Positions 46,520 through 60,207 of a stretch of 64,000 nt of DNA are shown here, one piece after another. A program made the translations under genes and the position numbers. How positions within the stretch are numbered: position 1 is the first letter of the stretch; every line of letters begins with the position of its first letter. The notes beneath the pieces were generated by a model. The model saw nothing but the letters and a program-made list of their open reading frames with translations. It did not search any database and was not told the DNA's origin. This stretch comes from Dolomedes plantarius (taxonomy: Eukaryota > Arthropoda > Arachnida > Araneae > Dolomedidae), in assembly GCA_907164885.2 (NCBI GenBank), contig OU015492.1, positions 206,546,493 through 206,610,492 of the forward strand. The letters are read 5' to 3'.

Positions 46520-46935
46520 TATTTCCGCGTTTAAATTCGTATTTTTCAGTAGCCACAAAACATAGTTATTTTTATCGTAATAAACGGTAAGTCTGATAAG
46601 TTAAGGATTTTGTTTTGCTTATCACCCATATTACCCGGATTTTCGATTGCTCGGATTGCCTATGGTCCCAGTTAGTCCGGATAAACGAGGTCCAGATAAA
46701 CGATGCTTTACTGTATTTCCGCGTTTAAATTCGTATTTTTCAGTAGCCACAAAACATAGTTATTTTTATCGTAATAAACGGTAAGTCTGATAAGTTAAGG
46801 ATTTTGTTTTGCTTATCACCCATATTACCCGAATTTTCGATTGCTCGGATTGCCTATGGTCCCAGTTAGTCCGGATAAACGATGCTTCACTGTATTTCCG
46901 CGTTTAAATTCGTATTTTTCAGTAGCCAGTGTTTA
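46361..46935. repeat. three-copy ~194-bp tandem array made of transposon end plus flank
   Basis: Units start at 46361, 46555 and 46749 with ACAAAACATAGTTATTTTTA. Each contains the right end of the pogo-like element and about 35 bp of flanking DNA (ATTTCCGCGTTTAAATTCGT...). The third unit lacks GAGGTCCAGATAAAC. Since the flank is duplicated with the element, the amplification happened after insertion. Confidence 0.92.
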
Positions 46936-47600
46936 TGGCGATAGTACGTTAAGTTCCTTTACGGGCGATTACCCCATTCACAATCGAGCACTCGAAAAAT
47001 TAAACCGTCATACAACTGTGATCATCGCAGCACGGCATTATATTTTTCTCTCCTTTAATTGACGAAAAAGCAACCTGATTACCGAAGGCTCCCATTCCAC
47101 ACCCATGAAAGAGAGAGAGAGAGAGACAAAGAAAGGGTAAATATTCATCACATCTGGCCCGAGTGGCGATTCGGAAAAAGAAAAATGCGCATAAAAAGCT
47201 GCTGAAACAGAAAAAAAGTCCTTGAAGTGTCACCCTTGCAAAAAGGCCGAGCATCGTGACGTCCGCGAATTAGAGCGAACGAAGACTCTAATAATAACTA
47301 TGATCAGCCGTTGCTACCTTTAGCAGCAAAAATTAACACCGGACGATCCGGTTCGGGGGTTTCAATCAAAAGCCGCGAATAATAACCGACAGCAACAAAA
47401 GAAATAGGAGGCGCTGGAAAAACAAACTCGGAGAAACGGTGTTTATTTATTAAGTCGGTTATTTAAAATTGAAACTACCGTCATTAACCACATCACGGAG
47501 AACGTGAGTTTTCGGCCGGGCATCTTGATAAAAATAAACAAATACAAAAGGCTTTTTAAAAGTTCCGTTCAAGTTCGCCAGTAATAGGCTTCCGATGATG
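46936..47600. other. GC-balanced non-repetitive segment
   Basis: Apart from a (GA) tract at 47,110-47,128, this is repeat-free and relatively GC-rich. It includes GACGTCCGCGAATTAGAGCG and CCGGACGATCCGG. No open frame is convincing. Candidate regulatory or conserved non-coding DNA. Confidence 0.35.
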
Positions 47601-50195
47601 TGTAATCAAAATACTCATTTTACGTGAGATAAGGATACTGCCCCCTTTTAATAAGAGTGTCTTCGGCGGTATGGCTTTAGAACGCTTTATTCGGCTACTT
47701 TTAATTTTTAAAGAAGAAAAAAAAAAAAAGAAGTTAAGGCTTGAAGTAAGGTTGTTGCACCGAGCAATTACGTGTACGAGACGTGTTGTCTCTATTTATC
47801 AGCAACTTCATTCAAGTACATAAACTACTACCGATTTTATGCAGCTTTGCTGAGTAACCTTGGTAACAGAGCGAGGTGAGTAACGTAAGCGTTGAAATAT
47901 TAGTAGAGTCACCTGAAATTCAAAACCTACTGAGGAAGATAGCTGGAATATTTGAATTCAAGGCCACATCATCAACAACAAGAGAATGGGTTTATTTTGC
48001 TCGTAAGAAGGATATTATTGTTCTTCCAAGTACGGAAAATGATGATGATAGGGTGGATCGGGATATCATGGATTTTTGAGTAAGATTACTATAACTAGAA
48101 AAAAAAGTATTGTATTTAACAATTATATATAAAGGATAATCTTTTAAAGCATAATTAGTCGGTTATAGCCTAAAACGATCAGAAATTGTTAGTTGTAGCA
48201 GAATAACACGAGAAAGATAATTTCAAATTTTCTTGATCCAAACATACGTTTAAAAAGTGAACGCCATAAAACCCTATTCAAGTTTTTACATAATGTTATA
48301 TGCACGTTTAAAAAAAACGTTGCAGATTTAATATCTACAAACATGTTGAATTTTTCCAGACCAGTGTGATTTTGCAAATGTTTCAAAATTATCTCGATTC
48401 TTCAAGGAGCTCTTGAAAAATTTGGTGTCCGTAAACTTTTTTTTTTGTATATATTATGAATTCTTGGATACTTTGTCTTCAGTACGGCAAGCAATTGAGC
48501 GAGGAGATAGCAGAACAACTATTAGAAAAGCTATGATTTTAGTGCAATCGCACAAACGCAAAACTACAATGAATAACACTTAGCAATAAATAAGTGAATG
48601 CATTTTCCCCCTTAAGCATTCTTATTACTAAATCCCGAAAGTTCTTTTAGCACTAATCTACAAGATCAAAAGAGATATAACCCTCTTTTTTTTCTTTTTT
48701 TTTTTTTTTTTGTCACGCAAAACACAACTGTTTGGTTCTTTTCACAACTGTTTGCTTGTGAAGACACTGTTATATTCAGCGCTCAACTAAACATCCCTGT
48801 TCAAAACCAAAGCACCTGCAAATAAAGATTCTTTCGTAAGTGGAAAATCTAAGTAACATAACAGCGCATCTATTCAAGGATTAATCCAGAAATACCTCAG
48901 CAAAGTATGAAATAACATTTAGTAAATAATGGAACAATGGGTACAGGAAACATAATACCCTTATTAAGGGATAGGTACATTAATGTGTAAATAGTGCAGA
49001 GGAAGTGAAAGCCATAAGAAAAGCACAGCATTTATCTTAATGCCAGATTCTTTAATCGCGACATTCACGCAATACATTGTTTTTAACTTTTTTTTTTTTT
49101 CAATAACTCTCTCAGAGCGAGCGTCTTGAAGCAAAGAATTTACGGCAATTGATCTCTCAAATACATTTATATGAAAGCACAAGCCTGCCTCTCATTCATT
49201 CATTCATGGACAAAGGAGAATTATAGGATGTGCTTTGAGAAAGAAAAAAAAAGAATGAAGTATATTACAATTTGTGGACGTAAGGTCATAAATTTAATAC
49301 TGACGCATTAATACTAAAAGTAATAATTTTCTAAGGATACCATGAAGAGACAGATAAAATTGGAGATAATTATAATGTTTAATTCAACCATGAATTTGTT
49401 GATTTTTCTTCTGGATGAATTTTTCATAACTAGTGTGCCAAGAAGATAACTCAAGAGTGGGCGAAACTTTTAGGCAAATTTTACTTAAAGAGTGAATTAT
49501 TTTAATCAAAATATTTTATTTTTACAGATAAAGTTGCTTTTATCGTTCTTATCATTCTACACTTCCTCTTTATGCAAATGGAAGCAATCGGCAATGAATG
49601 AAACTAAGAGAATAAGAAAAGGAGAGAGACTCTATCCTCTTAGAAAGAACTCTAGATTACTTTATCTATTATTAACTGTTAAAGAATAAATTATGTGAGG
49701 AATAACGAGGCATAAAATACCACCTTAAGCAATTTTCTGATGTTTATTGCGATACAAGTATTTGAATAGATCTCTTTTCTTTGAATGAGCCCTTTGTTTT
49801 GCTCTTTAAAGATTAGTGTACACGGTTTAGCTGGTGCTGGCATATTAGCAATTTGTTTTCCCGCTATTTAACTTTAGACCCTTTCCGTAAAGTTTCTGAT
49901 GTTGAAAAAGAGGCCATGCGAGTATTTTTACAGCAATTAAAAAAACAAACAAAACCCACCACATATCATACGGGCAGTAATCGTTTCTGATTCTTCTGCT
50001 TACTAATGTCGCTCCATGCTTTAGAAATCAGGAATTTGTAGAATTCCTCTTTGACAATCAAACGAACATAGTCTTTCAAGTAGATATCGTCGCATTGCGG
50101 CCCGATAGAGAATAAAAAGGTTGGTTTGTTCAGAGCGCTACTGTCAACTACCGTTGCACAAGAGCTGATTAGACCGGAATATGCAGTTTAAAGCC
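47601..50195. other. AT-rich non-coding stretch
   Basis: Several A and T runs (for example near 47,718, 48,690 and 49,090). No gene, transposon or RNA recognised; the 67-codon frame at 47876-48079 lacks motifs. Confidence 0.55.
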
Positions 50196-50266
50196 GACCG
50201 GTTACAAACACTTAAGAGCGGGATTCGAACCCACATCAAGCTCTGGACCGAATGCCAAGGGAACGA
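50196..50266 (-). other. tRNA-like / SINE-head-like sequence
   Basis: On the minus strand GTGGGTTCGAATCCCGC is a good T-arm/B-box. The upstream A-box region (GTCTGCCATTTCGTTCCC) is only weakly tRNA-like. It lies 30 bp before LTR-like repeat D copy 2. Confidence 0.35.
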
Positions 50267-50298
50267 AATGGCAGACAGCTTCCCAATGACAGAAACTT

Positions 50299-50707
50299 TG
50301 TAAGGTATACATAAAATTCGATTCACAAGAATCGAACTTTTGTGTGAATGAATTAAAGAAGCTGCTTGAGATATGCTAATTTCGGCATACGTGCTTGGTA
50401 TAAATACCAAGCAGCTTGATTAAAAGAAGGTTTTTTAAGGTTGATAGATAAGCGAGTTGAGGGAGCTACGATGTAAGCAGCTCCAGCTGCTATCCTGCGC
50501 TAGTGCTTAGGGGGCCCAAAGTTTACGTGGCAGTACTGCTGGTTTGTGAGTATGGCAATGTGTATTTTTATTGAATGTTAATATATATTCCGTACAAGTA
50601 GTACGTATGCTTATTGCTGTAAAAGCAAATTCTATATGTGCAACGAATTCAATAAACATTGTTTCATGTATAAACTGTGTTTGTATCAAATTCAAATAGA
50701 GTGCCCC
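50299..50707 (+). mobile_element. LTR-like repeat D, copy 2
   Basis: Inverse partner of 41611-42047. It starts TGTAAGGTATACATAAAATT, carries GCTTGGTATAAATACCAAGC (a TATA within a 20-bp palindrome, near 50,395) and CAATAAACATTG (near 50,650), and ends GAGTGCCC. About 30 bp shorter than copy 1. Confidence 0.6.
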
Positions 50708-53700
50708 TAAGTAATACTCTATACCTTTAGCAATACAGTCTTTTGTTAATTCAACCTCATAAAAATGAGCGTCTTAAATTGAAATCTCGTATCTTAATGT
50801 ATAAGAAAGTAGTCAAAACAAGACCTCGAAAAATGGCACGCTACCCTAAAGATTGCGGTTGCCGCCTTTCGACCAACCAACCGACAATTTTTGTTTCGCT
50901 GAACACATAAACCGCATCCGAGTTTTCGACTGCCTTATACGACCACTAGAGTGTGGGATACTTGGAAGCTCATAACCGTCTTGTTCGTTTGGATTTTACA
51001 TTGTGCATTTTACCGCCTTATAATACTTTTCCCCCAGAGTTTAAATATTTTGATAAAACTCTGAATAACTCAAAGATATTGTTTACCTGTTCTAATAATA
51101 ATAATAAAAATGGTTCTGCTTCTTGACAAAATATAGAATGTACAAGTTCATATTAAAAATATTTTTTGTTCGGAGGTATCAGCTGAGTAGTTTTTCCTTT
51201 TAAAAGTGAATAAAGAACTACAACAAGTATCAAAATGAGTTATAAGTTTAATGAAAAATATCCTTAGAATTATAAGGTATTGCGAAGCAACTAATTTTAA
51301 GTGTGTCGCTTCTACAAAATGATGAGAAAACACTGTGTCTATATATTATTTATGTTCTTTTTTTCAGGTTTTTTTAAAATTTTATTTGGCTTCGATATCG
51401 AATATGTATTAAAAAGTACAATCTGAATCAACTATGCAGATGTTCATTTCAAACACATACTAAATCTTTTTAGCTGAATGCTATTTTTCTGCACCTAATA
51501 CCTTTATCTGAAAAAAAAAAAATCAACAGCCGAGTACACTTTAAAATGCATTTGCGTTATCGCTCGTAAGTATTGTTATATCGCTTATAGTCTTGAAAGA
51601 GCGTTTTAACCCCAGTTTCAGAGGTTTGTATAGCCTTCAAGAAATAAAAGAAGACCGCAATGCTCTAAAAACCAACCAAAAACTATCTTGTTAAACTTTT
51701 ATTTTGCACTCTCCTACTCATTTTGCATTATAATAACCCGTGAATCCAAAAATTTACAGAAAAATCTGATAAATGTTATGTTTGCAAAACAGTACAAGAA
51801 GATGATAGATCTTAAACCACGCGTTTCCAGTCGTACATGCAGTTTCAGATAAGACCTTGTAGTCTAAACTTCTTTCTTCCCCAGATCCATATCAATTCCT
51901 TTTGTTTTTAGAAACAATGATAACGAATTACAAAGTCATACGGTTTTCGTAGCTCATTGTTTGTTCCTTATAAATATTCATATAGCACCAGTTGGACTAC
52001 AATCTACCTTTAATGGATCAAGGGCTCCACACACAGGTTTTACGGCTAGTGGTTTTTATTCTTTTGCACTGCACGTGAAGAGGGTATAATTTTAAGATTA
52101 ATTATGACGTAGTCGTACGTAATTAGAGCTCGGGGTGCTGAAGTCGAGATATTTAATAACCACGTGCATAATTTTCACTCGAATGTATCCGGGATTGTGC
52201 AGCAAGGACCTCGATGAAGCTAATAAAGTATAATTATTGAAAAAGTAATGGTGTGATATTTATAAATCAGGAAAGGAAATTTACGGGCTATTTTAAGTTG
52301 TGTAATTATACGTTAGTTCATTAAATATCACAATTCGGTTCATCTTATGAGATATTATATCGCAAATTACGTAAACCATACTAATTTATTCTAGTGTTGA
52401 ATAATGGTTAATAAAGCTTACATCAACCCACAGATCAGGTCAAAATTCAAACTACTGGAAACAACTTTTATGCCTTAAAAAACCTAAGATCAACCAGGAG
52501 TTTGTGAGCTATTACAGAATTGGCATGTTTTGAAGTCCACGCATTTATTTATGTAAAATCAATATCTACCGATTTTTTTTTCTTGGAGAATATCTTTTAT
52601 TTGCAGTTTTTTTATATTTTAGGGGAGGGATAAAACGTGAGATTTTACTGTCAGACTTGCAGCGTCTAACTAAAAATATATCAACCATTTTCTCATTTTA
52701 GAGCAATTTGCTGTGAGAGAAATTTGATAGAAAGTATTCATTAATTCCATTCATTTTTTTTTTAAATCTAAACTATAACAACTTTATTTATGTACTTAAT
52801 GAAAGCTATTTTACATGGATTTAGTGCAGTTCGGAGATCCATTTTACATTTTTTAATTAATTAATGCCTGTCAAAGAAAGTTATTGAATGTCCTAAGTCG
52901 TTAATTAGCTAATATCGACCCATTAATTCTTGTACGAAGTTCAAATTAAAGTAGACCAAAACTAGAATATTTTAACAACACACTAATAAATTAATTAATA
53001 CTAATAAATAAATTAATTAATAACGCCAGTTCCTAAAAATCCTTTTATTTCAAGCAACTGCAGTTTCGCTAACAACATAACAGTATTTTCAACACCTAAT
53101 TAACTTATTCATTTCAAAGACTTTATTCTTAATAGAAAATGTTTTAAAACATGAAATAATTTTCCCATCAGACTCATCCATGAACACAGAAATTATTTAA
53201 TGAAATTTGACTGAAGATATTGTTTTGCTGATAAAGAAAAAGTAAATTCGAATGGTAAACGTGCAATTTAAATATAAGTGAAAGAATTAATGCTGCAGAA
53301 GCTGGCGTTAGGATTTTCAACAAATGTTATAAAGATGTTTTCAACACATAAAGAAAATTATATGAGACTTGTTGTAAAGCAAGTTCTTCAGCCATTAACT
53401 CTGATACTGACAAATAAATTAATGCCGTAGATATTTTCAATATGTACAGCATTAATTTATTAAAGAAAAACGAGAAGACGGATAAACATGTTGTTAGAGA
53501 AATAACTTAAGCAAACTGCTGAAGATTTCTGAACCCTTTTTATATAACTTTTCCTTATACTAAACGCATGGGAAAAAACCTGAAATATTCTATTGCACTT
53601 GGGCTGGTGGGTCTTAACACTATTCGGTCATCTTTCTTTCGTCTAAGCTAGTTATTTTATCTTATTTTTTTAGGTTCTGTACCAGACAGACAAAATTAAT

Positions 53701-55926
53701 TTTCTCCCGCGTCCAGTGGCTGTGAATTTTCGTTTTTCGCTCACTCTGTATTCAGCTGGAATACTGCAAACTCCATTAAAACAACAAAATTTTTTTAGAA
53801 GTACCCACATACACTCCAAAGCCCCAAACTAACGATGCTTACATCCAGGATTCCATCTCATAATGGCAGGCGCATTTGTCTATCTCACTTGCGATCATAA
53901 TGGCACATTATTTCCCATCAGTCGGAGAAAATGCGACGCTAGTAGATATAATTGCTTTTCGATTCATCAACACGCTGCTTGTCCGAAAGCTCCACTTGGC
54001 GATGAAAATAAAGCAGAATAGTTACCGATTCTGCCGAGTCAACGCACTAAGATCTAAGAAAATGGATGGAAAATGGTAATAACGCTGACATGTTCAGTAG
54101 GGGAAGTGAATTTGATAGACAATCGAGCAAAAAGAAAAGTAGAAGATTAGGACGTTCTTGAAGTCCAATTTATCTTACTTTATTTTTCTGCTGTTGTTCA
54201 TCGGAATAATACGTAAAATTATTTTAAGGTTTAGTTTCATTCATAATAACCCACAGCATTACTAGTTAGGATATAAACTAAATTTCGTTAAACAAAATAT
54301 ATTTCATCGTAGAAAATTAGAGCGGGAAACAATTCTCGCAAATTTTACGACTATAGGTGAGAAAAAATTTTGTGTATTATAATAACATTGTTTAAGAAAT
54401 AATACGCTTATTTAATACGATAAAAATTTATTAAATTTAAATAAATTTTTCTTCAGAAATAGTTGTATGTTTGAAACATTGATAACGTAATTCTAAGATA
54501 GCAAATAATTGTCTTTCTATAACTCGTCCTTTTTAAAAGCATTAACTGCCGTAACTTTGTCAATTTGTTTAACCGCAACTATTGAAATGTTAAATAACTA
54601 AAACTGATATCGTATTACAAGGTAGTCTCAAGAAAGAGATGCCGTCCATTATCATCAACATGGTCATAAATAGGACTTTTCTGAGAGTGTTTACATTTAA
54701 TTAAAAGCATTAACCATACACATCTAATACATTAATCTCTCCTTGAATTTATTTAACTAAAATGTATACTGGTTATTTTAATAGCTATAATGTGGTCCTA
54801 ATATACATGAACAATAATCAGACAAATCAAAAATACAAATTGCTTATTATATTAGCGACTGCTCTTTAATTATATATAGAAATCTAAGAGTGGTTGAAAG
54901 ATTTTGGTACATGTCATACGTATTATATGTTTAATAGCTTTTTGTATTAACGGCCCCTTCCACCACAACTTAAAATAGGTAACTGTAAAACATGTTTCAT
55001 TCCCTCTGGCGTGCTCCTACTGATGTGTTTCTATGCATTGCGTAAAGTATTTTATTCCTTTAGTGTTTTGAATAGGAGAGAAAAAATCGAGCTTCTCCTG
55101 TTAGGAATTAAATAACAACAACATCTAATTCCTAGCGAGAAGGAATTAAAAGATGTCATTTCCTGACATAACTGAGAATACGGTTAAATCTAAGTGTACG
55201 GTCAAAATATATATGCTTTTGTTTACTTCAGAAAAGTTAAAAACGACAAATATACGTTGATTTGAAAATAGATTTAGAGATGCGTATAGGTAATTTATAA
55301 GAGATTTCAATAATATCTCAGTCAAGTCTGGGAGAAAAGAGCCACGTTTTTCTAAATTAAAGTATTCTGGAAAATTACTAATAGCTGTTAAAGAATGTGA
55401 TTCTTCTAAAATATAGAATATATATCATGCTTAGAGTTATGAGGAGAACTTAAGATGTGCTGATATGAACAGATTGGTTTAAAACCTTATAATATATTTG
55501 TCTTCTAATCGGAGAGGAGGAGGGGCTTGATGAAATATAACTATTGCTGCTCCTGTTATGCATAATAAATATGAAATTATCAGCAAGGGTCAAAATATTT
55601 TTATTCCAGCATTTTAATTGAACAACAAATTAAAATTCTACGAAACTCAAATGATGATTTCTGATAGAAACTTATACATCGTTTTCCGATTGCTTACTAA
55701 AAATGCTTTTATATCAAAAGACTTTTATTTCGTTATTTGCTTCTCAAAAAAGAAATTCTAACAGTGACTCTTTCAGCTTGGAAGGTAATTCAGTACTTAC
55801 TGCTATTCTTAACATTATAAAAAAATTGTTTGCATTGTTCCAAAAAAGATTTACAGCGAGACGACGAAAGATAAAATTTTCACAATAAACTTTAGAAAAG
55901 GATCCATCTATATTCTTAAATGGTTC
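50708..55926. other. long non-coding stretch with TAAT-rich patches
   Basis: No gene, transposon or RNA recognised in 5.2 kb. 52,080-52,420 is dense in TAATTA/ATTA cores (homeodomain-type) with CACGTG and TACGTAATTAG. 52,970-53,030 has a small AATTAATTAATA duplication. 53,860-54,090 is GC-balanced. The intact 61-codon frame at 55703-55888 has no motif. Confidence 0.45.
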
Positions 55927-55934
55927 CTCATGAT

Positions 55935-55996
55935 TTGGGGTACGTAAATTTCGCAAAAAAAATTACAATATATAAAATTTCGCTTTTATTCGCAAA

Positions 55997-56043
<47 letters not shown>

Positions 56044-56417
56044 AAAGGTTTCGCATTTATCAAAAAAAATTTACAATTTTACTTACTTAGTTAGGTAAGC
56101 ATCAAAATTCTTAGTTAAAAGCTAACACTGTAGTAGTTTGTCTCCACATTCTCATCCTTAAATCTTTTATCAATAAGTAATCAGCAAATTTCTCATCAAA
56201 TCAGTGAGATCTCTCAGTTAAAGACCGTGGATGGTCTTAGATAAGCAATTATGTTAATAAATTATTACTATTATTACCTACTTTCGCTTAAAAAGCCATT
56301 TATCACCGAGTTTTCGCCGAAAAGCAGTAAAAAAAAATCCTTTACGCATTTATTCGATCATATCGGCAAATTTCGTATTTATTCGCATTTCGTAAATACG
56401 AAAATTACGTATCCCTA
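55935..56417. mobile_element. non-autonomous hAT-like element, 8-bp TSD
   Basis: The left end TTGGGGTACGTAAATTTCG and the inverse right end TAGGGATACGTAATTTTCG form a 19-bp imperfect inverted repeat. The TSD CTCATGAT is perfect at 55927-55934 and 56418-56425. The interior has a TA microsatellite (56001-56041) and repeated TTTCGC.TTTAT motifs. Confidence 0.85.
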
Positions 56418-56425
56418 CTCATGAT

Positions 56426-57189
56426 ACGTCCACTACAGACAGTGGTATTTCCTGCCTAAAATGCCCAAACTGCAATTCCGCAACCCCCAACTGAAGCACG
56501 GTCTCAGTTTTATATAAGCTCTGTTCTGAAGGTCTAATCTTAGTTAAAAATGATGAATGCAGCTGAATACTGCACCTGCACACAGCAACAACTACTGTAG
56601 ATCATCCTCACAGAATCGCAGAAATACGGGATCTAGAACATGTGAGACCGAAGGTTTCCCCGATATCGACCTAACGAAAAGTGCAATCCAATTCCCCATC
56701 TTCTGCATCAGGGAAAACTTGTTCCACGAAAGACGCAAAGCAAATTCGTGAGATTAATTGCATGTTAACTTCCTTTTCAAATGCAAACACACTCAGTAAT
56801 AAATCACCTTTTACGTAAACCTATTCTTGACATTATTCGGTATAATTTGTATGCATTTAACGTTGCAATTAGATGCATGTATATTTAGGAAAATTTTACT
56901 TGAATTAATTTAACCTCTCGGATGCTAAATGAGTTGAATATTTTGGGACTTTCTCTTCACTACAACACCGATTTGCATTAAATAGCGGAGTTCAAACTTT
57001 AGAATGTTTAAATTTACATTACGGCTAAGAAATCTTAACTGCGTGTTCAGCAATTTTTCTCTGTATGCCTATGAGGCAGTCTTACTGCTTTACACCAATT
57101 TTAAATTTCTTGCCCATCAGCTATTTAAATCTGCACGTTTTAGCCCTTTATTAAACATTTAATTAAGACTTTCTTAAGTTACCCAGAAA
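56426..57189. other. non-coding stretch
   Basis: No feature recognised; the 64-codon frame at 56557-56751 is unsupported. Confidence 0.55.
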
Positions 57190-58930
57190 TTCGAGAAGAT
57201 ACGACCACAACTAGTAATGAAAAAATAATAATGAAAAAGGAAAATTTTAAAAAACATGGACGCAATATGTTTAATTATGAACATATCTGCGAGAATGCTG
57301 ATTAAATTGAATTAATTTTTACTACTTTAAAATTAGCATCAAGTAAAAGAGAATACATACTTTATTTAATTTTGCAAAACTAATAACAATGGAAATAAAA
57401 GTTTGAATGCTTCTTAAATAATTATATAAAAATTTTCTTCGACATCTTATAATAACTTTATTACGACTAAGAAATTCAAAGCAGTAGAAGCACAAGTACA
57501 AATAAATATATTTAAAAAAAAACCTAAAACATCGACACTTCCCTATTCTATATGTCCATACACACTTGGAAATGTTGACACTTTCAAAGTTATTGAATAA
57601 ATACTTCGTTTTATCCCCCTAACAACATTCTGACGAAAAAGATGTTTATGTTTTATTTAATCAGATAGAAAAACAGGAAATTTCGACCGAGAGCTTAGTC
57701 TTAGTAAAAAACATAAATATTTTTAAAATCATGTTTTATTAGTTTTGCAGAATCGGAATCCATCAGTTAATTGACACTATACTTCTATGTTTATTTATCA
57801 CTGCTCTAGCAACGGTTACAAAAATAAGAATGTTCATAATTTTCCCATTATACTGCCCGCTAAACGGAGGTAGTTAACTACAAACAAAATACTAATATTT
57901 GGCCTGGAACTATTACTCAGATTATGGTAGTCAAACGAGGTTATCAAGCTATAATAACCGCATTTATTAATTAAAATTTACATATTTAACTTTAAAAAAA
58001 CACCGAGTCATTCAAAACCATGAAGATAATTTTTACGGTGTTTTCCCAGGTGTTAGTTCAAAAGAATTTATGTATAAATTCTTATGAAATAAGAACTCGC
58101 GGAAAAGGGCATATGGTTCATCCTACCACCATATGAATTGTTTTTTTATCATGAACATATCTTTATAAAGTGAATCTTATCCAGAACCAGACCTATTTGT
58201 TTTTGCTGTTGTACTAAGGATTCTGTTGATGCTGATCCTTCAAGATATTGTTCGAAATTATTACGCAGGTGCAATTCCTCACTTAAAATAATCTTAAAAA
58301 GATATCAAATGAAAATATTTTAACAAATTTTATGACAACGAAATAACAGCTTTGTTCAGAAATATTAAAAGCTATCAGCAATTTCAGAAACTAATTATCA
58401 AACAATTATAGCAGAAAAAAAAAAGAAAACCAATCAAAACACGGACACAACACGCTTAAGTGCTATACATTTTCGCGAGAATATTGACGACATTGAATTT
58501 ATTTTTACAACTTTAAAATTAATATCAACTTTAATACCAATTTTATTTTAATATCAACTTTAATTTCACTCTTCAACACCATGAAGAAGGGAATATATAC
58601 GGTGGTTTTTCACCAGGTTACATTAAATGTATAAATGCTTATGCGCCGATAAGTCAACGATCTCTTGATTAGTGTATCTCATAGTTCATGATACGACAGA
58701 ATTTTGATCCTGGACATATAAATTATACAGACATATATACAAAGTGAAAATTTGTATTAAATCATACGTATTTTTTGTTTTTGTTGCTGAACTTCGTATT
58801 TTATAGATGCTGATACGACTCGAGTAGTCGTTCGAAACTACACACCCGAAGCATAACTGCAATTAAAATAAATCAAGTTCATTCAATAAATTATTAGATA
58901 AGAACATTTTAAATATCACCCATTTTCTTA
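57190..58930. repeat. old diverged local duplication
   Basis: Blocks at about 57,240-57,340 and 58,010-58,300 recur in order at about 58,440-58,530 and 58,575-58,860. Shared pieces include ACTTTAAAATTA, ACCATGAAGA..., GATGCTGAT and TTCGAAA. Part of the first block also resembles 62,600-62,700. Similarity is low and by eye, so exact ends are uncertain. Confidence 0.5.
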
Positions 58931-60117
58931 ATATCTACAAAATAACAATCGGTTTCAGCAGTTGTACACACTTCATACTCAAGTTTTTAATCTTTGGTTT
59001 TCCCCCAGTCAGAACTGTGTATTTTTTTTCTTTTGCAAATTTGAAAAAAAAATAACAGGAAAAATAAATAAATAAAATATAAAATCTGAAGAAAAAGTTT
59101 TACATATTTTAAGCAATCTTAAAGTAATAAACATAATTTCAATTTCGGTGGATATTTTTGAGAGGTGTTCAGAGTACTATGTTCAAATGGACTGATTTCG
59201 TATGCTTTACCTTCAACCTGAAATTTCAATGATAATAAGCGATTTAGAAAATCTATTCTGAAAATTATTTTAGATGGAACAAATTACTACCAAATAAATA
59301 TCTTTCACATTCATGTCCCAGTTGACCTCCAAATGAATTTCCCCCCAGCACTAAATAAACTAATTCAGTTTCCACATGTTAAAAGACTTTTGATAACAAT
59401 GAAACATCACTAAAAAGAGGCAGAAAAATCTCCGTAAATGAGACCAAAAAAAAAAAAAAGATACCAAGGTTTTAGTATAAATAAATGAAAATAAAATATT
59501 TTTGAATGATTATTACATATTCTATACATGGCAGCCGGACATTTGGACGTGTGATCTGCATTAAGTGGTTTTAATTGTATTGTCGAAAAATACTGGAAAG
59601 CTCGTGTATTGATGACATTAAGGGCCAATTTGTGTGTGGCATGTGTTAAATAAATAAACATATTCTATACTACATAAAATCTCATATAGATTTAAAAAAA
59701 AAAAAATCCTTCAAAAAAATTCTCTTAGAATATTATCAAAAAAAAATTAAAATATACGGTTAATAGATTTTCGGGAAAATATTCACGTTAGAAAATTCTT
59801 GAAAAACATAGTTTCTCAAACTGAAATTAAATACTTTATTTTCTTTTTATACCTTCGGGTATACCATTTAAGCATTATTTTTTTGAGAGAACGCATTTTA
59901 AAATTTCTTTTAACATTTTCCTTTTACGCGTGTGAAAGTTTTTTTTTTTTGTATTATTGTTGTTACATTTATTTCATAGGTTTAAAAAATTATTCCATTA
60001 TTCCTCTTATTGATATGCTGTCTCTAATCACTTTGATCTACGTAACACGATTCAAATTAAACATTAATGTTAAGCGGAAAATGAAATAAAGAAATTAGAA
60101 ATAAATAAAATATCTAA
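58931..60117. other. AT-rich non-coding stretch
   Basis: No gene recognised. The minus-strand frame at 59410-59661 has a moderately complex middle but no known motif. An AATAAATAAA run lies near 59,650. Confidence 0.5.
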
Positions 60118-60207
60118 GCATGCATTTTTTATGAATGCATTATCTATATATGAATGCATTTTTTATGAATGCATTATTTACCTATGAATGCATTTTTTTA
60201 TGAATGA
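60118..60207. repeat. ATGAATGCATTTTTT-type minisatellite
   Basis: Repeats of TATGAATGCATTTTTTATGAATG with short variable spacers, about two and a half units of 36-38 bp. Confidence 0.85.

Noticed and set aside
59410..59661. 83-codon minus frame with a protein-like middle
   Set aside because: No recognised family; ends in low complexity; no splice evidence tied to the minus-strand gene.
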